Positions 45,396 to 55,850 are shown, counted from the stretch's first letter. The stretch: DNA of 64,000 bases from Peptoniphilaceae bacterium (GCA_028726605.1 JAQYPV010000014.1:1-64000), one strand, 5' to 3'. Notes: generated by a model from the sequence alone, not told the origin. A program made the numbers and translations.

Positions 45396-47428
45396 ATCTG
45401 CCGGAAGTCCTCGTCGACCGCGTGGGGCGTTCGTATCCGCGAAAGAATCTCTATCTCAAGGAGAGGGCCGACGCCGAGGCGGCGGGGGAGACGAAACGGG
45501 AGCAGGAACTCCAAGCTAAAAAAGAAAGCCACCCGTATCGCGTGAAACTCAAGCTCTTTCACGCGGCAGAGCGGGCTTTTCTCGATGAACTGAAGAAGCG
45601 GGAGCCGGTGTCGTCCGGGGATCCCGTCCTTTCGCAGTACAATCGCCGTCTCTACGAGGCGCAACAGAAGGTGGTGTTTTATGCGCCTTATGTGGACTTG
45701 ACGTACGATGCGGAGCTCGCATATCGGACGGCGCAGAAGGAAGCTGAACTGTTGCCGGAGATGATCGCGGAGTATCGGGAGGCGCAGGACGACCTCCGCT
45801 ACGCGCAAAAAGAGGGCGAACAGATTTCTGATGCGGATGAGGCGGCCTACCGGGCGGAAGTGGAACCCCAGAAGGCGGCGCTCAAGGCGGCCTACGAGGC
45901 GCGCGAGGCGGAGATCCAGGCGTCATATGACGAGGGTCTGATTTCGCGCAAGGCGCGGGACAACAGTCGAAAGGTCAACAAGACGCAGTACCGGCAGGGA
46001 TTGGAATCGCTGGATTACCGCGCGCCGAAGCGGTACAACAAGGAGCTTTTGCGCAACATTCGCCACCGCATTAAGCAGGTGCGGGGGACGAAGGAGAACT
46101 TGCTCGAAGAGGAACTTTCGGGCATTCGTCGCAGTGTGCCGGTGGAAGTGGAGCACGTGAGTCCGCTCGCGCCGGTGTTGTCGTTTTTCTTTCCGGGGAC
46201 GGGGCAGCTCATCAACGGCCAGAAAAAGAAGGGCCTGTTGATGCTCTTGCTGTGCCTGTTTATCTACGGCGTCGCCATTCCGTATGCGCTGGGCTTTGGC
46301 AACTACCAGGGCAACGGCATCGCGGGGCTCATCAGTTTGGGTCAGCACGGACGGCGCGTGGATCGTTCCATCATCTTCCTCATTGAGGGCATCATCGCGG
46401 TTCTGCTCTTGGTGATCAGCGCGGTCGTCATGATCCTCTCGGCGAAGGATGCGGCGTTCGTGCGCCGTGAGACGCTCAGGGGCATTCGGCCCAACAACTG
46501 GTTTGAGACGAAGCGCACCATCAGCGAGAACGGCTTTCCGTACTTCGTCAACATTCCGGCGATTCTGCTCATCTTGTTCATCACGCTGGTGCCGGTGTTT
46601 ACGGCCATCTTGCTCTCGTTTACGGGCATGAACCCGGACCACCAGTCCAAGTTCGGCTGGGTGGGGTTGGACAACTACATGACGCTCTTTGCGGCGCGTG
46701 GGCTTGAGGGTTCGCTGTTCTGGCGCATTTTGGTCTGGACCATTCTCTGGACGCTGGCGGCGACGACGCTGGCCATTGCGGTGGGGATGGGGCTGGCCAT
46801 TCTGGTCAACAACCGTCACATTCGCGGGAAGCGCTTTTTCCGCACGGTGTACATTCTGCCGTGGGCGGTGCCGGCGTTCATCACGATCATGTTCTTCTCC
46901 ATCATGCTCAGCAACAACGGCTATCTGACGGAGGTCATTTCGTCGTTGGCGGGCAGGACGGTGAACGTCAAGAACTCCATTCCGCTGACGCGTCTGGCGC
47001 TCATCGTGATCCAAGTCTGGTGTGGGAATGCGTACGTGTTTTTGCTCTCGACGGGGGTGTTGCAGTCCATTCCGGAGGATCTCTACGAAGCGGCCGACAT
47101 CGACGGGGCGAGCAGCTTTCAGCGGCTGGTGCACATCACGCTGCCGATGATGTTGTTCCAGACGGCGCCCATCTTGGTGGGACAGTATACGTTCAACTTC
47201 AATAACTATACGATCATCGACCTGTTTAACGGTGGCGGACCGTTCAACCCTAGTGTCTACGGGCGTTTGGCTGGCGGTTCGGATCTCTTGATTTCGTATA
47301 TTTTCAAGCTCACGATGGATAACCAGTATCAGGCGTTGGGGGCGGCCATCTCCATCCTCATCTCCATCGTGCTGATCGTGATTGCGTTTGTGGGCTACCG
47401 GCAGACGGCGGCGTTTAAGGAGGCGTGA
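45392..47428 (+). CDS. MalF-type sugar permease with a long N-terminal cytoplasmic extension
   Basis: The 678-residue product is about twice the usual permease length. Residues 1-250 are hydrophilic, highly charged and helical (coiled-coil-like, rich in Glu, Lys, Ala), ending in LEEELSGIRR. Next comes a TM2-like hairpin (VLSFFFPGTGQLINGQKKKGLLMLLL, about 260-290) and a further membrane pair. A MalF-like permease follows from about 385, with the ATPase-docking EAA loop EAADIDGASSFQRLVHITLPMM and a NNYTIIDLFNGGGP segment typical of maltose permeases. The start at 45392 has AGGAGA upstream. The next permease starts 2 bp after its stop. Confidence 0.88.
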   Translation: MNLPEVLVDRVGRSYPRKNLYLKERADAEAAGETKREQELQAKKESHPYRVKLKLFHAAERAFLDELKKREPVSSGDPVLSQYNRRLYEAQQKVVFYAPYVDLTYDAELAYRTAQKEAELLPEMIAEYREAQDDLRYAQKEGEQISDADEAAYRAEVEPQKAALKAAYEAREAEIQASYDEGLISRKARDNSRKVNKTQYRQGLESLDYRAPKRYNKELLRNIRHRIKQVRGTKENLLEEELSGIRRSVPVEVEHVSPLAPVLSFFFPGTGQLINGQKKKGLLMLLLCLFIYGVAIPYALGFGNYQGNGIAGLISLGQHGRRVDRSIIFLIEGIIAVLLLVISAVVMILSAKDAAFVRRETLRGIRPNNWFETKRTISENGFPYFVNIPAILLILFITLVPVFTAILLSFTGMNPDHQSKFGWVGLDNYMTLFAARGLEGSLFWRILVWTILWTLAATTLAIAVGMGLAILVNNRHIRGKRFFRTVYILPWAVPAFITIMFFSIMLSNNGYLTEVISSLAGRTVNVKNSIPLTRLALIVIQVWCGNAYVFLLSTGVLQSIPEDLYEAADIDGASSFQRLVHITLPMMLFQTAPILVGQYTFNFNNYTIIDLFNGGGPFNPSVYGRLAGGSDLLISYIFKLTMDNQYQALGAAISILISIVLIVIAFVGYRQTAAFKEA

Positions 47429-47429
47429 C

Positions 47430-48323
47430 ATGGCGCGAAAAAAGAAATCGTCAACTCTCTATTTGAGTGACGCGCAGCCGCTCGGCGTCGGTGGCAAGAT
47501 CGCGTTGGCGGTGAGCTACGCGTTGCTCGTGCTGTGGGCGTTCATCGTCATCTGGCCGGTGGTGCAGATCGCGTTGGCGGCGTTTAACGGCGCGCAGGGG
47601 AAGTACCTGATCTTGAACGGGGACTTCGTGTTCTCCACGGAGAACTTCCGCGTGCTCTTTGAAGAGACGGACTTTTTGAAGTGGATGCGCAACACGATCT
47701 TCATCGGCTTGGCGTCGGCGGTCATTCAGACGGCGGTGGTGGCGCTCACGGGTTTTGCGTACTCGCGCTATCGCTTCAAGTTCAAGCGCGGGTCGCTACT
47801 CGCCATCTTGCTGATCCAGGTGATTCCGACGTTTGCGGGGCTCACGGCGTATTTTACGTTGCACCAGATTGTCTCGGGCGTGTTCCCTCTCTTCACGCGT
47901 CAGATGCTCCTCATCTTGATCTATTCGGCGGGTGGCATCGCGAACAACACGCTGATTTTGAAGGGCTACATCGACTCCATCTCGCCGGAGCTGGATGAGG
48001 CAGCCAAGATCGACGGCTGCTCGAATTTCCAGGTGTTTCGCATGATCATCGCGCCCATTGTCCGGCCGATGCTCGCCATCATCGCGTTGTGGGCGTTCAT
48101 CGCGCCGTTTACGGATTACATGTTGCCGAAGGTGTTGTTGAATTCGACGAGCGATTACACGCTGGCGACGGGGTTGCAGACGCTCATTACGGACGTGCGC
48201 AATATGAATCAGCCGGCGTTTGCGGCGGGCGGGCTGCTCACGGCGCTGCCCATTGTGGTGCTGTTCTCGGCCCTGCAAAAACAGTTGATTTCGGGCCTGT
48301 CGGCCGGTTCGGTGAAAGGATGA
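47430..48323 (+). CDS. MalG-type sugar permease
   Basis: The 297-residue product has six predicted membrane spans and the EAA loop LDEAAKIDGCSNFQVFRMIIAPIVRPM that docks the ATPase. The NTLILKGYIDSIS segment before it and the terminal SAGSVKG are typical of MalG (short C-terminal tail toward the binding site). AAGGAGG lies inside the upstream permease gene. It pairs with the extended MalF-like protein to form the membrane channel. Confidence 0.92.
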   Translation: MARKKKSSTLYLSDAQPLGVGGKIALAVSYALLVLWAFIVIWPVVQIALAAFNGAQGKYLILNGDFVFSTENFRVLFEETDFLKWMRNTIFIGLASAVIQTAVVALTGFAYSRYRFKFKRGSLLAILLIQVIPTFAGLTAYFTLHQIVSGVFPLFTRQMLLILIYSAGGIANNTLILKGYIDSISPELDEAAKIDGCSNFQVFRMIIAPIVRPMLAIIALWAFIAPFTDYMLPKVLLNSTSDYTLATGLQTLITDVRNMNQPAFAAGGLLTALPIVVLFSALQKQLISGLSAGSVKG

Positions 48324-48327
48324 GGGG

Positions 48328-49413
48328 ATGGAAGTCAAACTCAGAAATATCGGGAAAAAGTACGAGGGGCGCGAGGAGTTCACGTTGCGTCACATCGATC
48401 TGGACATTGCGGATCGCGATTTCTGCGTCATCCTCGGGCCGTCGGGCTGTGGGAAGTCGACGCTCTTACGGATGATTGCGGGACTCAACTCCATCACGGA
48501 GGGGGAGCTGGTCTTTGGGGACAGGGTCGTGAACCACGTGCCGCCGAAGGATCGCGACATCGCCATGGTGTTCCAGAGTTATGCGCTGTATCCGCACATG
48601 ACGGTCTACGACAACATGGCGTTCAGTCTCCGGATGCGAAAGGAGCAGAATTCGGTCATCGACACGCGGGTGAAGAATGCGGCGAAGCTCTTGCAGATCG
48701 ATCAGTATTTGTACAGTCGCCCGTCGGATATTTCGGGCGGACAGCGTCAACGTGTGGCGCTGGGGCGCGCCATCGTGCGCAAGCCGCAGATCTTCTTGAT
48801 GGATGAGCCGCTCTCGAACCTCGATGCCAAGTTGCGCGAGCAGATGCGCGTGGAACTGGTGCGCATCCACCAGCAGATGCAGACCACGACGATCTACGTG
48901 ACGCACGACCAGACGGAGGCCATGACGATGGCCACGAAGATCGTGCTCTTGAACAATGGCGTGATCCAGCAGGCGGGGACGCCGAACGAGTTTTACAACG
49001 CGCCGCAGAACACGTTTGTGGCGCAGTTCATCGGTTCGCCGACCATGAATTTGCTGGACGGAACGCTTGTAAATGGGGTGTTCCGGATGGAGAACGACGA
49101 GGTGCGGATTGTGCCGACACCGGAGGATCTGGAGCGTCTGCGTCCTTACGAGGGAAAGCGGCTCATCGCGGGCATTCGCTCGGAGCGCTTCCTGTCGAGG
49201 GAGGACGAGATGCAGAATCCTTTCGATGCGACGGTGGACGTGGTGGAGAATCTGGGGAAGGAGCAGTCGCTCTTCGTCAAGCTCCCCAGCGGCAAGGACC
49301 TCGTACTCACGATGCCGGGGTATCTGGACTTCTCCCAGGGGCAGAAAGACACGTTCGGCTTTGCCAGCAACGCGATGCACTACTTCGACGGAGAGACAGA
49401 GGAGCGCATCTAG
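48328..49413 (+). CDS. Sugar ABC transporter ATPase (MsmK/MalK/UgpC type)
   Basis: It powers uptake by the adjacent permeases and may serve other sugar transporters. The 361-residue product has Walker A GPSGCGKST near 36, Q-loop VFQSYALYPHMTVYDN, signature ISGGQRQRVALGRA, Walker B IFLMDEPLSNLDAKLR and switch His VTHDQTEAM. A C-terminal TOBE/regulatory region (about 235-361) contains FIGSPTMNLLDG. The signature starts with Ile where Leu is usual. It is the last gene of the operon. Confidence 0.94.
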   Translation: MEVKLRNIGKKYEGREEFTLRHIDLDIADRDFCVILGPSGCGKSTLLRMIAGLNSITEGELVFGDRVVNHVPPKDRDIAMVFQSYALYPHMTVYDNMAFSLRMRKEQNSVIDTRVKNAAKLLQIDQYLYSRPSDISGGQRQRVALGRAIVRKPQIFLMDEPLSNLDAKLREQMRVELVRIHQQMQTTTIYVTHDQTEAMTMATKIVLLNNGVIQQAGTPNEFYNAPQNTFVAQFIGSPTMNLLDGTLVNGVFRMENDEVRIVPTPEDLERLRPYEGKRLIAGIRSERFLSREDEMQNPFDATVDVVENLGKEQSLFVKLPSGKDLVLTMPGYLDFSQGQKDTFGFASNAMHYFDGETEERI

Positions 49414-49534
49414 GAAAATGATGGGGCGGCTGGCGTGACGAAAGGCCTACCCTCGGGTCGGAAGGGCCGGTCGACGCTGCATCGCAAGGATATGCGTACC
49501 ATGGCACGGCCTGCCCCAAAATGCTCAAAAGAAT

Positions 49535-49563
49535 TTGACACATGCGTCACTTTTTGTTATTAT
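49535..49563 (+). promoter_or_regulatory. Promoter of tRNA-Val
   Basis: Consensus TTGACA (49535-49540) and TATTAT (49558-49563) have a 17-bp spacer and lie 12 bp before the tRNA. Confidence 0.8.
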
Positions 49564-49574
49564 CTTTTGAGCAC

Positions 49575-49648
49575 GGACCATTAGCTCAGTAGGTTAGAGC
49601 GCCACGTTGACATCGTGGAGGTCGCTGGTTCGACTCCAGTGTGGTCCA
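49575..49648 (+). tRNA. tRNA-Val (anticodon GAC)
   Basis: The acceptor GGACCAT/GTGGTCC (one T-G pair), D arm, anticodon stem CCACG/CGTGG with GAC in the loop, and T arm CTGGTTCGACTCCAG are intact. CCA is not encoded. It is followed by a terminator and by the 3' end of an integrase gene pointing toward it, the usual layout at an attachment site. Confidence 0.94.
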
Positions 49649-49655
49649 GACACAC

Positions 49656-49697
49656 AAATGCCCGCCTTGTTGAAATCTCAACAAAACGGGCATTTTT
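49656..49697 (+). terminator. Terminator of tRNA-Val
   Basis: AAATGCCCG and CGGGCATTT plus inner TTGTTGA/TCAACAA form a long hairpin followed by T. The last codons of the opposing integrase frame run through it. Confidence 0.75.
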
Positions 49698-50424
49698 CAA
49701 TGGCTTGAGTGCTTTTCGTATTCGCGATCCCGAGTGTGACCGTTGCGGAAATCGTCCAGGTGGCCTCTTTGAAGTTCACGTCGCACCATCGCATGGCAAG
49801 TGCCTCGCCACGTCGCGCCCCTGTGTGCGCCAGGAGGAAGAAATAGGTGTACCATTTGGGCGAATTCTTCATCGCGTCGAGCAGTACGCGCAGCTCGTCT
49901 CGCGTCATGAAAGAGACTTTTGTGGGCGATGGATCGGCTTTCGGGAGCAACACGCGGTCGAATGGATTTTGTTTGTCGGTCATTCCCACGGTATAGGCGT
50001 ACTGGTAGATGCGCCGCGCCAATCCGTACACTCTCGAGATCTTCTTGTACTTTTGGGAGAGACCATCCGCAAAGTTCTGACAGTCGATGGGACGAATGGC
50101 GTCCAGACGCATCGTCGCGAACGCGGGGAGAACATCGATGCGCATGTATTGCAGCGTCTTGTTCAGCGTGGATTCTTTGACCGTTTTTTCATATCGCGGA
50201 AGCCAGCTGTCATAGGCATCTTGAAACGTCTCACGTGAGTAGCCCTCCAAGAGACCGTGGTCAAACTCGTATTTCATGTCTCGAAGCTTTGACTCGGCTT
50301 CCTTCTTCGTTGCAAATCCGCGACGTGTCACGATGACGCGCTTTCCTGTGATGGGGTCAACGCCAAGATGCGCATTGAACATCCAGCGCGGTCCCTTTTT
50401 CGTTTGATACATCTTCACCGTCAT
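49678..50424 (-). CDS. Tyrosine-recombinase integrase, C-terminally truncated
   Basis: The 248-residue product has an Arm-type N-terminal domain (KKGPRWMFNAHLGVDPITGKRVIVTRRGFATKKEAE), a core-binding SAM-like domain (SWLPRYEKTVKESTLNK to ARRIYQYAYTVG) and the start of the catalytic domain with its first Arg (LLAHTGARRGEALAMRW). Full-length relatives are about 370 residues. The second part, with the Lys, His-x-x-Arg, His and Tyr residues, is missing, and the last eight residues come from the tRNA-Val terminator DNA. It therefore cannot recombine. The start at 50424 follows GGAGGTGATTC. Confidence 0.85.
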   Translation of the reverse strand: MTVKMYQTKKGPRWMFNAHLGVDPITGKRVIVTRRGFATKKEAESKLRDMKYEFDHGLLEGYSRETFQDAYDSWLPRYEKTVKESTLNKTLQYMRIDVLPAFATMRLDAIRPIDCQNFADGLSQKYKKISRVYGLARRIYQYAYTVGMTDKQNPFDRVLLPKADPSPTKVSFMTRDELRVLLDAMKNSPKWYTYFFLLAHTGARRGEALAMRWCDVNFKEATWTISATVTLGIANTKSTQAIEKCPFC

Positions 50425-50492
50425 ATGAATCACCTCCATTCCGAGGCTGTGTTACACTATTTCTGGGTACGTGGATGCAACACGGCCTCCGA

Positions 50493-50975
50493 TCATTGTT
50501 CCGCCCCTCCAGTGGCCGCTGGTGGGGCCTTTTCCTTTTTTGCGATATACAAAACGGCGTCTTCCCGCACGCCGTAGGCGGCTGCTATTTGCTCTGTGCT
50601 GTATCCTTCCCACTCGATGGGGTCAATGGATAGGTCAATGAGTTTCGTTGCAAAATACGAGGCGTCAGACTCTTTTTCGCCCGTCTTGTAGAGCTGCTGG
50701 ACGTGGGACAGCTCACAAGGGTCGTGCAGGATGGCGTGGCCGATCTCATGGGCGATGGTGAAGGCACGCGCCTCGTCCGGAAGCTCATCCGAGAGGTACA
50801 TGGCCTCGAAGCTTGGCGTTCTGACGTATCTCGCTAACCCACCATGAAGAAGAGGGCTCGCGACGGGCACGGTGCGCAAGAGAATGTCCAAGTGCGCAAT
50901 GATGTCGTTTAATTCTCTGGAGCCTGCGGCTTCCATAAGCCCCGAGACAAACCAGTCAATCTCTTGTTTGTTCAT
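50493..50975 (-). CDS. ImmA/IrrE-family metallopeptidase
   Basis: A cytoplasmic zinc protease of the type that cleaves phage or element repressors. The 160-residue product has the zinc motif HEIGH (His76, Glu77, His80) within FTIAHEIGHAILHDP and a C-terminal region ending in a predicted helix-turn-helix-like YSTEQIAAAYGVREDAVLYI. In integrative elements ImmA inactivates the partner repressor after DNA damage. The nearby repressor-type gene at 52338 is the probable partner (inference). It lies between the integrase and abi genes, all on the minus strand. Confidence 0.88.
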   Translation of the reverse strand: MNKQEIDWFVSGLMEAAGSRELNDIIAHLDILLRTVPVASPLLHGGLARYVRTPSFEAMYLSDELPDEARAFTIAHEIGHAILHDPCELSHVQQLYKTGEKESDASYFATKLIDLSIDPIEWEGYSTEQIAAAYGVREDAVLYIAKKEKAPPAATGGAEQ

Positions 50976-50998
50976 CGTCCCATACTCCTAAAGGAATA

Positions 50999-51025
50999 CA
51001 AAAATAGGAGCCCGCGCGAGCTCCT
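50999..51025 (-). terminator. Terminator between abi and immA (minus strand)
   Basis: AGGAGC/GCTCCT (51006-51025) is followed, on the minus strand, by ATTTTTG. A second perfect hairpin GTCGCCT/AGGCGAC lies just upstream (51033-51050). Confidence 0.65.
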
Positions 51026-51177
51026 CTTTTCTGTCGCCTCGAAAGGCGACGTGTCAATTTGTGTAGTTGGTAGGCAACACCCACCGTGTACGCAAATAAT
51101 ACTCCGAAAAGGGGAGTATATCAACAATATTAGTCATCCTCGTTGGCTTGGGAGCGGGTGCATTGGATCGTTCTTTC

Positions 51178-52161
51178 CTATATTGCATCCAGATATCTCC
51201 GAAGCCGCAAAGTAAGATCAATAGGTATTCCGGAACAAGAGCAATACTTTCTCCATATTTTATTGGAAAGAAAACTCTCATCGTCGTTAGTAATGTTATC
51301 AAGTACGTGCTCGATATCGTCCGATAATTTTGCTATCTGTTTTGCATTTAGGAATGTGCAAAGGGAAATGACGAAAGCAAAAACACCATCGCCATTTTGC
51401 TTGCTACCATCCAGCAAATGCTTCCGAAAAGCCCCATTAAACCATCTATACTGGATCTGGTAGTTGGACCTTCCTAAATCTACGATTCTTAAAGTCACGA
51501 ATCGCTCATCATGTGCAATAGCATTTCTGAACTTTCTAACGTAGAATAAAGCGCTCCCGCATAGTTGATTCTGGACGTTCTTCGCAACGCTAAGCTCAAG
51601 CAACTCTTCAGTAACGCATCTCTTCATTCTTGGCTTCAGTATCCCATACAAGTTTTCGCACGTGTTCCAAGACACATTTTTCAATAGAATCCATGCTGGG
51701 ACATGGTTGTGATTTTCTACATAATATTTTGTTGGGAAGTATCCGCTTGTGAGCGTCTTTCTTATTTCTGATAAAGTCTTTTCTTTGAGTCTTCGATTTC
51801 GATTACTTTCGGAGTAATTCTCAGATCGTAGATATATTCTTTCGTCTACTCCATATTCCTTCGAAATCGCGTAAGCAATTGTATTCTTTAGTTTGGTTTC
51901 TATGAAAACACTATATTTGAACAATATATTTTGAAGGTCTTTGTCAAACTGCCTAAAATGGACCAACATTTCCATTGTTGTACCATGCTCGAATTGGTCA
52001 TTATTATCAATGAAAACGCCCTTATATCCGTTTATTAGCCCGTAGTAGCCATAATCCCTCAGGCACTTTTTCGCAGCGCTCCTGTCTTCGACGATAAGAT
52101 TGCGAGAAACCATTAGATCGATAAGATCATCATAATCCTTGAACGGTTTATCATACTCCAT
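51178..52161 (-). CDS. Abi_2 family abortive-infection protein (AbiD/AbiF-like)
   Basis: The 327-residue product resembles phage-exclusion proteins AbiD and AbiF. N-terminal KPFKDYDDLIDLMVSRNLIVED and CLRDYGYYGLINGYKGVF match the Abi_2 start (the YRLSGYxxPF-like region). RQFDKDLQNILFKYSVFIETKLKNTIAYAIS follows, and near residue 212 is a HEPN-type RNA-cleavage motif, RNAIAH (Arg212, four residues, His217). HEPN proteins of this group are thought to act as RNases that arrest the infected cell. AGGAGG precedes the ATG. AT-rich codon use differs from neighbouring chromosomal genes and suggests transfer. Confidence 0.85.
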   Translation of the reverse strand: MEYDKPFKDYDDLIDLMVSRNLIVEDRSAAKKCLRDYGYYGLINGYKGVFIDNNDQFEHGTTMEMLVHFRQFDKDLQNILFKYSVFIETKLKNTIAYAISKEYGVDERIYLRSENYSESNRNRRLKEKTLSEIRKTLTSGYFPTKYYVENHNHVPAWILLKNVSWNTCENLYGILKPRMKRCVTEELLELSVAKNVQNQLCGSALFYVRKFRNAIAHDERFVTLRIVDLGRSNYQIQYRWFNGAFRKHLLDGSKQNGDGVFAFVISLCTFLNAKQIAKLSDDIEHVLDNITNDDESFLSNKIWRKYCSCSGIPIDLTLRLRRYLDAI

Positions 52162-52172
52162 TTATTCCTCCT

Positions 52173-52204
52173 AAAAAGGGGAGGCCCACTAACCGAGCCT
52201 CCCC
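52173..52204 (-). terminator. Terminator or attenuator directly before the abi gene (minus strand)
   Basis: On the minus strand GGGGAGGC/GCCTCCCC forms an eight-base stem followed by TTTTT and at once by the abi ribosome site AGGAGG. The CCTCC of the stem could alternatively pair with that ribosome site. Confidence 0.65.
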
Positions 52205-52337
52205 CTGTGGCTGGAACTTAATCCTACGCCATGTTATCCGGCTCCAATTCTATCAGTTTTAGACTACAAATCAAGTAGGTGAACAAGAATTCTTCTTGTT
52301 GACCTCAACAAAATGCGAAGTTTCAACGTTTCCTGCA

Positions 52338-52871
52338 TCATCTGTCCTTTTCCATTTCCTCTTCATAGGCTTCCCGCGCGGCGTAGTAATAGTCTAAAAG
52401 CTCTTCATCGGTATATCGTTCAATATTGGTGCCGTCGTCCGCCGCCATCAACCAGTAGGTATTGAGCCAGTCAAAGATTTCATCGCGGGAGGGAACGGAG
52501 GGGGTGGAGGAGGAGTAATCATCGTCTCGGGGTTCGGTCATGGTATCCAGAGTGCCGTGGAGGAAATCAGTCGCGCCGTCTTTCATGCGACGTGTTCCGG
52601 AGGTTAATGTGTAGTCGTCGTCTTGGTAGAGTATTACGACCTCGCTATTGCTGCTTCGCTCCTCGATAAGAGAAGATTTTTTGACACCAAAATAGTCAGC
52701 CAACTTTTGAATCTTACCCATGCGCGGCATAGCAACGCCTCTGATCCACGTGTTAAACGTTTGAGGAGACACTCCTATATCTGAAGCGATTTGCGCTTGG
52801 GTTTTATCTTTCTCACTAACCATTCTGCGCAAGTTCTTTGAAAAGATCTTCTTTTGATTGTTGTCGTCCAT
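52338..52871 (-). CDS. Cro/CI-type HTH repressor with acidic C-terminal region
   Basis: The 177-residue product has an N-terminal lambda-repressor-like helix-turn-helix (TQAQIASDIGVSPQTFNTWIRGVAMPRMGKIQKLADYFGV). It is followed not by an S24 peptidase domain but by an acidic, Tyr-rich tail (EEL LDYYYAAREAYEEEMEKDR). A repressor without a self-cleaving domain beside an ImmA/IrrE protease fits the pair-controlled type of element. GGAGGTTACGTAA precedes the ATG. It is divergent from a Cro-like gene across a shared operator region. Confidence 0.85.
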   Translation of the reverse strand: MDDNNQKKIFSKNLRRMVSEKDKTQAQIASDIGVSPQTFNTWIRGVAMPRMGKIQKLADYFGVKKSSLIEERSSNSEVVILYQDDDYTLTSGTRRMKDGATDFLHGTLDTMTEPRDDDYSSSTPSVPSRDEIFDWLNTYWLMAADDGTNIERYTDEELLDYYYAAREAYEEEMEKDR

Positions 52872-52899
52872 TTACGTAACCTCCATTTTTGATACTATT

Positions 52900-52987
52900 A
52901 GTATATAGTCATATTTGATTAAGCACAACCAAAAATAAAATAATTTTTGATTGTGGTATTGACGTCAAATTAAATTTGATTTAGAAT
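52900..52987. promoter_or_regulatory. Divergent promoters and shared operator of the repressor and Cro-like genes
   Basis: Plus strand: TTGACG (52959-52964), 17 bp, TAGAAT (52982-52987). Minus strand: TTGTGC (52928-52923), 17 bp, TATACT (52905-52900). Between them GCACAACCAAAAAT (52923-52936) and ATTTTTGATTGTGG (52943-52956) form an inverted repeat that covers the minus -35 and abuts the plus -35. One bound repressor could control both directions. Confidence 0.65.
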
Positions 52988-53012
52988 AGTGCCATCGAAG
53001 GGAGGTGACGAC

Positions 53013-53219
53013 TTGAAGGACAATACGTTGCAGATATCACTTGCGGCGGCGAGAGTCGATGCAGGCATGACTCAAACACAGGTTTCTCATGAAATGCACG
53101 TTTCAAAGCAAACCGTGGTGAATTGGGAAAATGGAAAGACAGAGCCAACAATTAATCAAGCAAGGCGGCTCAGCGAAATATATGGCATCGGCCTAGATCA
53201 TATTTTTTTTGCTTTGTAA
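53013..53219 (+). CDS. Small Cro-like HTH protein
   Basis: The 68-residue product is a single XRE-type helix-turn-helix (ISLAAARVDAGMTQTQVSHEMHVSKQTVVNWENGKTEPTINQARRLSEIYGI). The start is taken as TTG 53013, which has GGGAGGTGA at good spacing; the GTG at 52989 lies too near the -10. It is divergent from the repressor and probably began the lytic or transfer operon of the element, of which nothing else remains. Confidence 0.8.
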   Translation: MKDNTLQISLAAARVDAGMTQTQVSHEMHVSKQTVVNWENGKTEPTINQARRLSEIYGIGLDHIFFAL

Positions 53220-53340
53220 ATCAAATTAAAATTTATAACGACCACTAAACGATCAAGGACGAACAAGAAGTAAACAGCGCATCGAAAAGTACGAAGGAGG
53301 GAGGAGAGGTCGATGCAGAAACGAACCTGATACCAAAGGA

Positions 53341-53400
53341 TCCACCAGCTTGTTGATCTCTTAATCAGGGTGTCCACGGTTCGAGTCCGTGAGGGTGGAG
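53341..53400 (+). pseudogene. tRNA-Lys (CTT) relic lacking the D arm
   Basis: TCCACCA and GGGTGGA (53393-53399) still form six of seven acceptor pairs. The T arm CCACGGTTCGAGTCCGTG and the TCTTAATCA anticodon region are recognisable, but only a few bases remain between acceptor and anticodon arm, so the D arm is deleted. The anticodon loop is one base too long. A terminator still follows at 53407. Confidence 0.6.
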
Positions 53401-53406
53401 TTGAAG

Positions 53407-53440
53407 AAAACCGCCAGAACCTCGCGTTCCGGCGGTTTTT
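53407..53440 (+). terminator. Terminator after the tRNA-Lys relic
   Basis: AAAACCGCC-GAAC and GTTC-GGCGGTTTT form a strong hairpin with T tail. Confidence 0.75.
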
Positions 53441-53496
53441 GTTTTCACATCATCTTCGTCAAGTTTCAGAGGTCATGGACAGGACGATAAAGATAG

Positions 53497-55551
<2,055 letters not shown>

Positions 55552-55564
55552 GAGGGGACTCATC

Positions 55565-55850
55565 ATGGCGGTAAAAAATGAGCAGCAACTCAAGATGGCC
55601 CTGCGCAAGCAGAACAAGGTCATTTCTGGTGTGTTTTTATCAAGGGGTTGACAAGAAATGGGCCGACGGCGTAGAGACATCAGCAACCGTGAATTTGTTG
55701 GCCAACGGGAAACGATCAGAGACTGTAAAACTCCACAAGGGTGACGACTGGAAGCACACGTTCAAGGACCTTCCGAAGCTGGATGAAACGGGGAAAGAAA
55801 TCGCTTATACTGTTAGGGAAGGCATCGCCTCTCCCTCCACACGAGAATGA
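55565..55850 (+). pseudogene. Composite relic: small ORF start joined to a Cna_B-domain fragment
   Basis: ATG 55565 with AGGAGGGG upstream opens MAVKNEQQLKMALRKQNKVI and stops at 55651. It looks like the beginning of an unknown gene. In another frame, DKKWADGVETSATVNLLANG, then KRSETVKLHKGDDWKHTF and LPKLDETGKEIAYTVREG, is a clear Cna_B repeat of a surface protein, with no signal peptide or anchor. A deletion seems to have joined the two. A terminator follows at 55856. Confidence 0.6.

Noticed and set aside
49678-49697. att-site duplicate of the tRNA-Val 3' end
   Set aside because: I looked for a second copy of the T-arm/acceptor end to the right of the element and found none; the T arm at 53379 belongs to a different tRNA.
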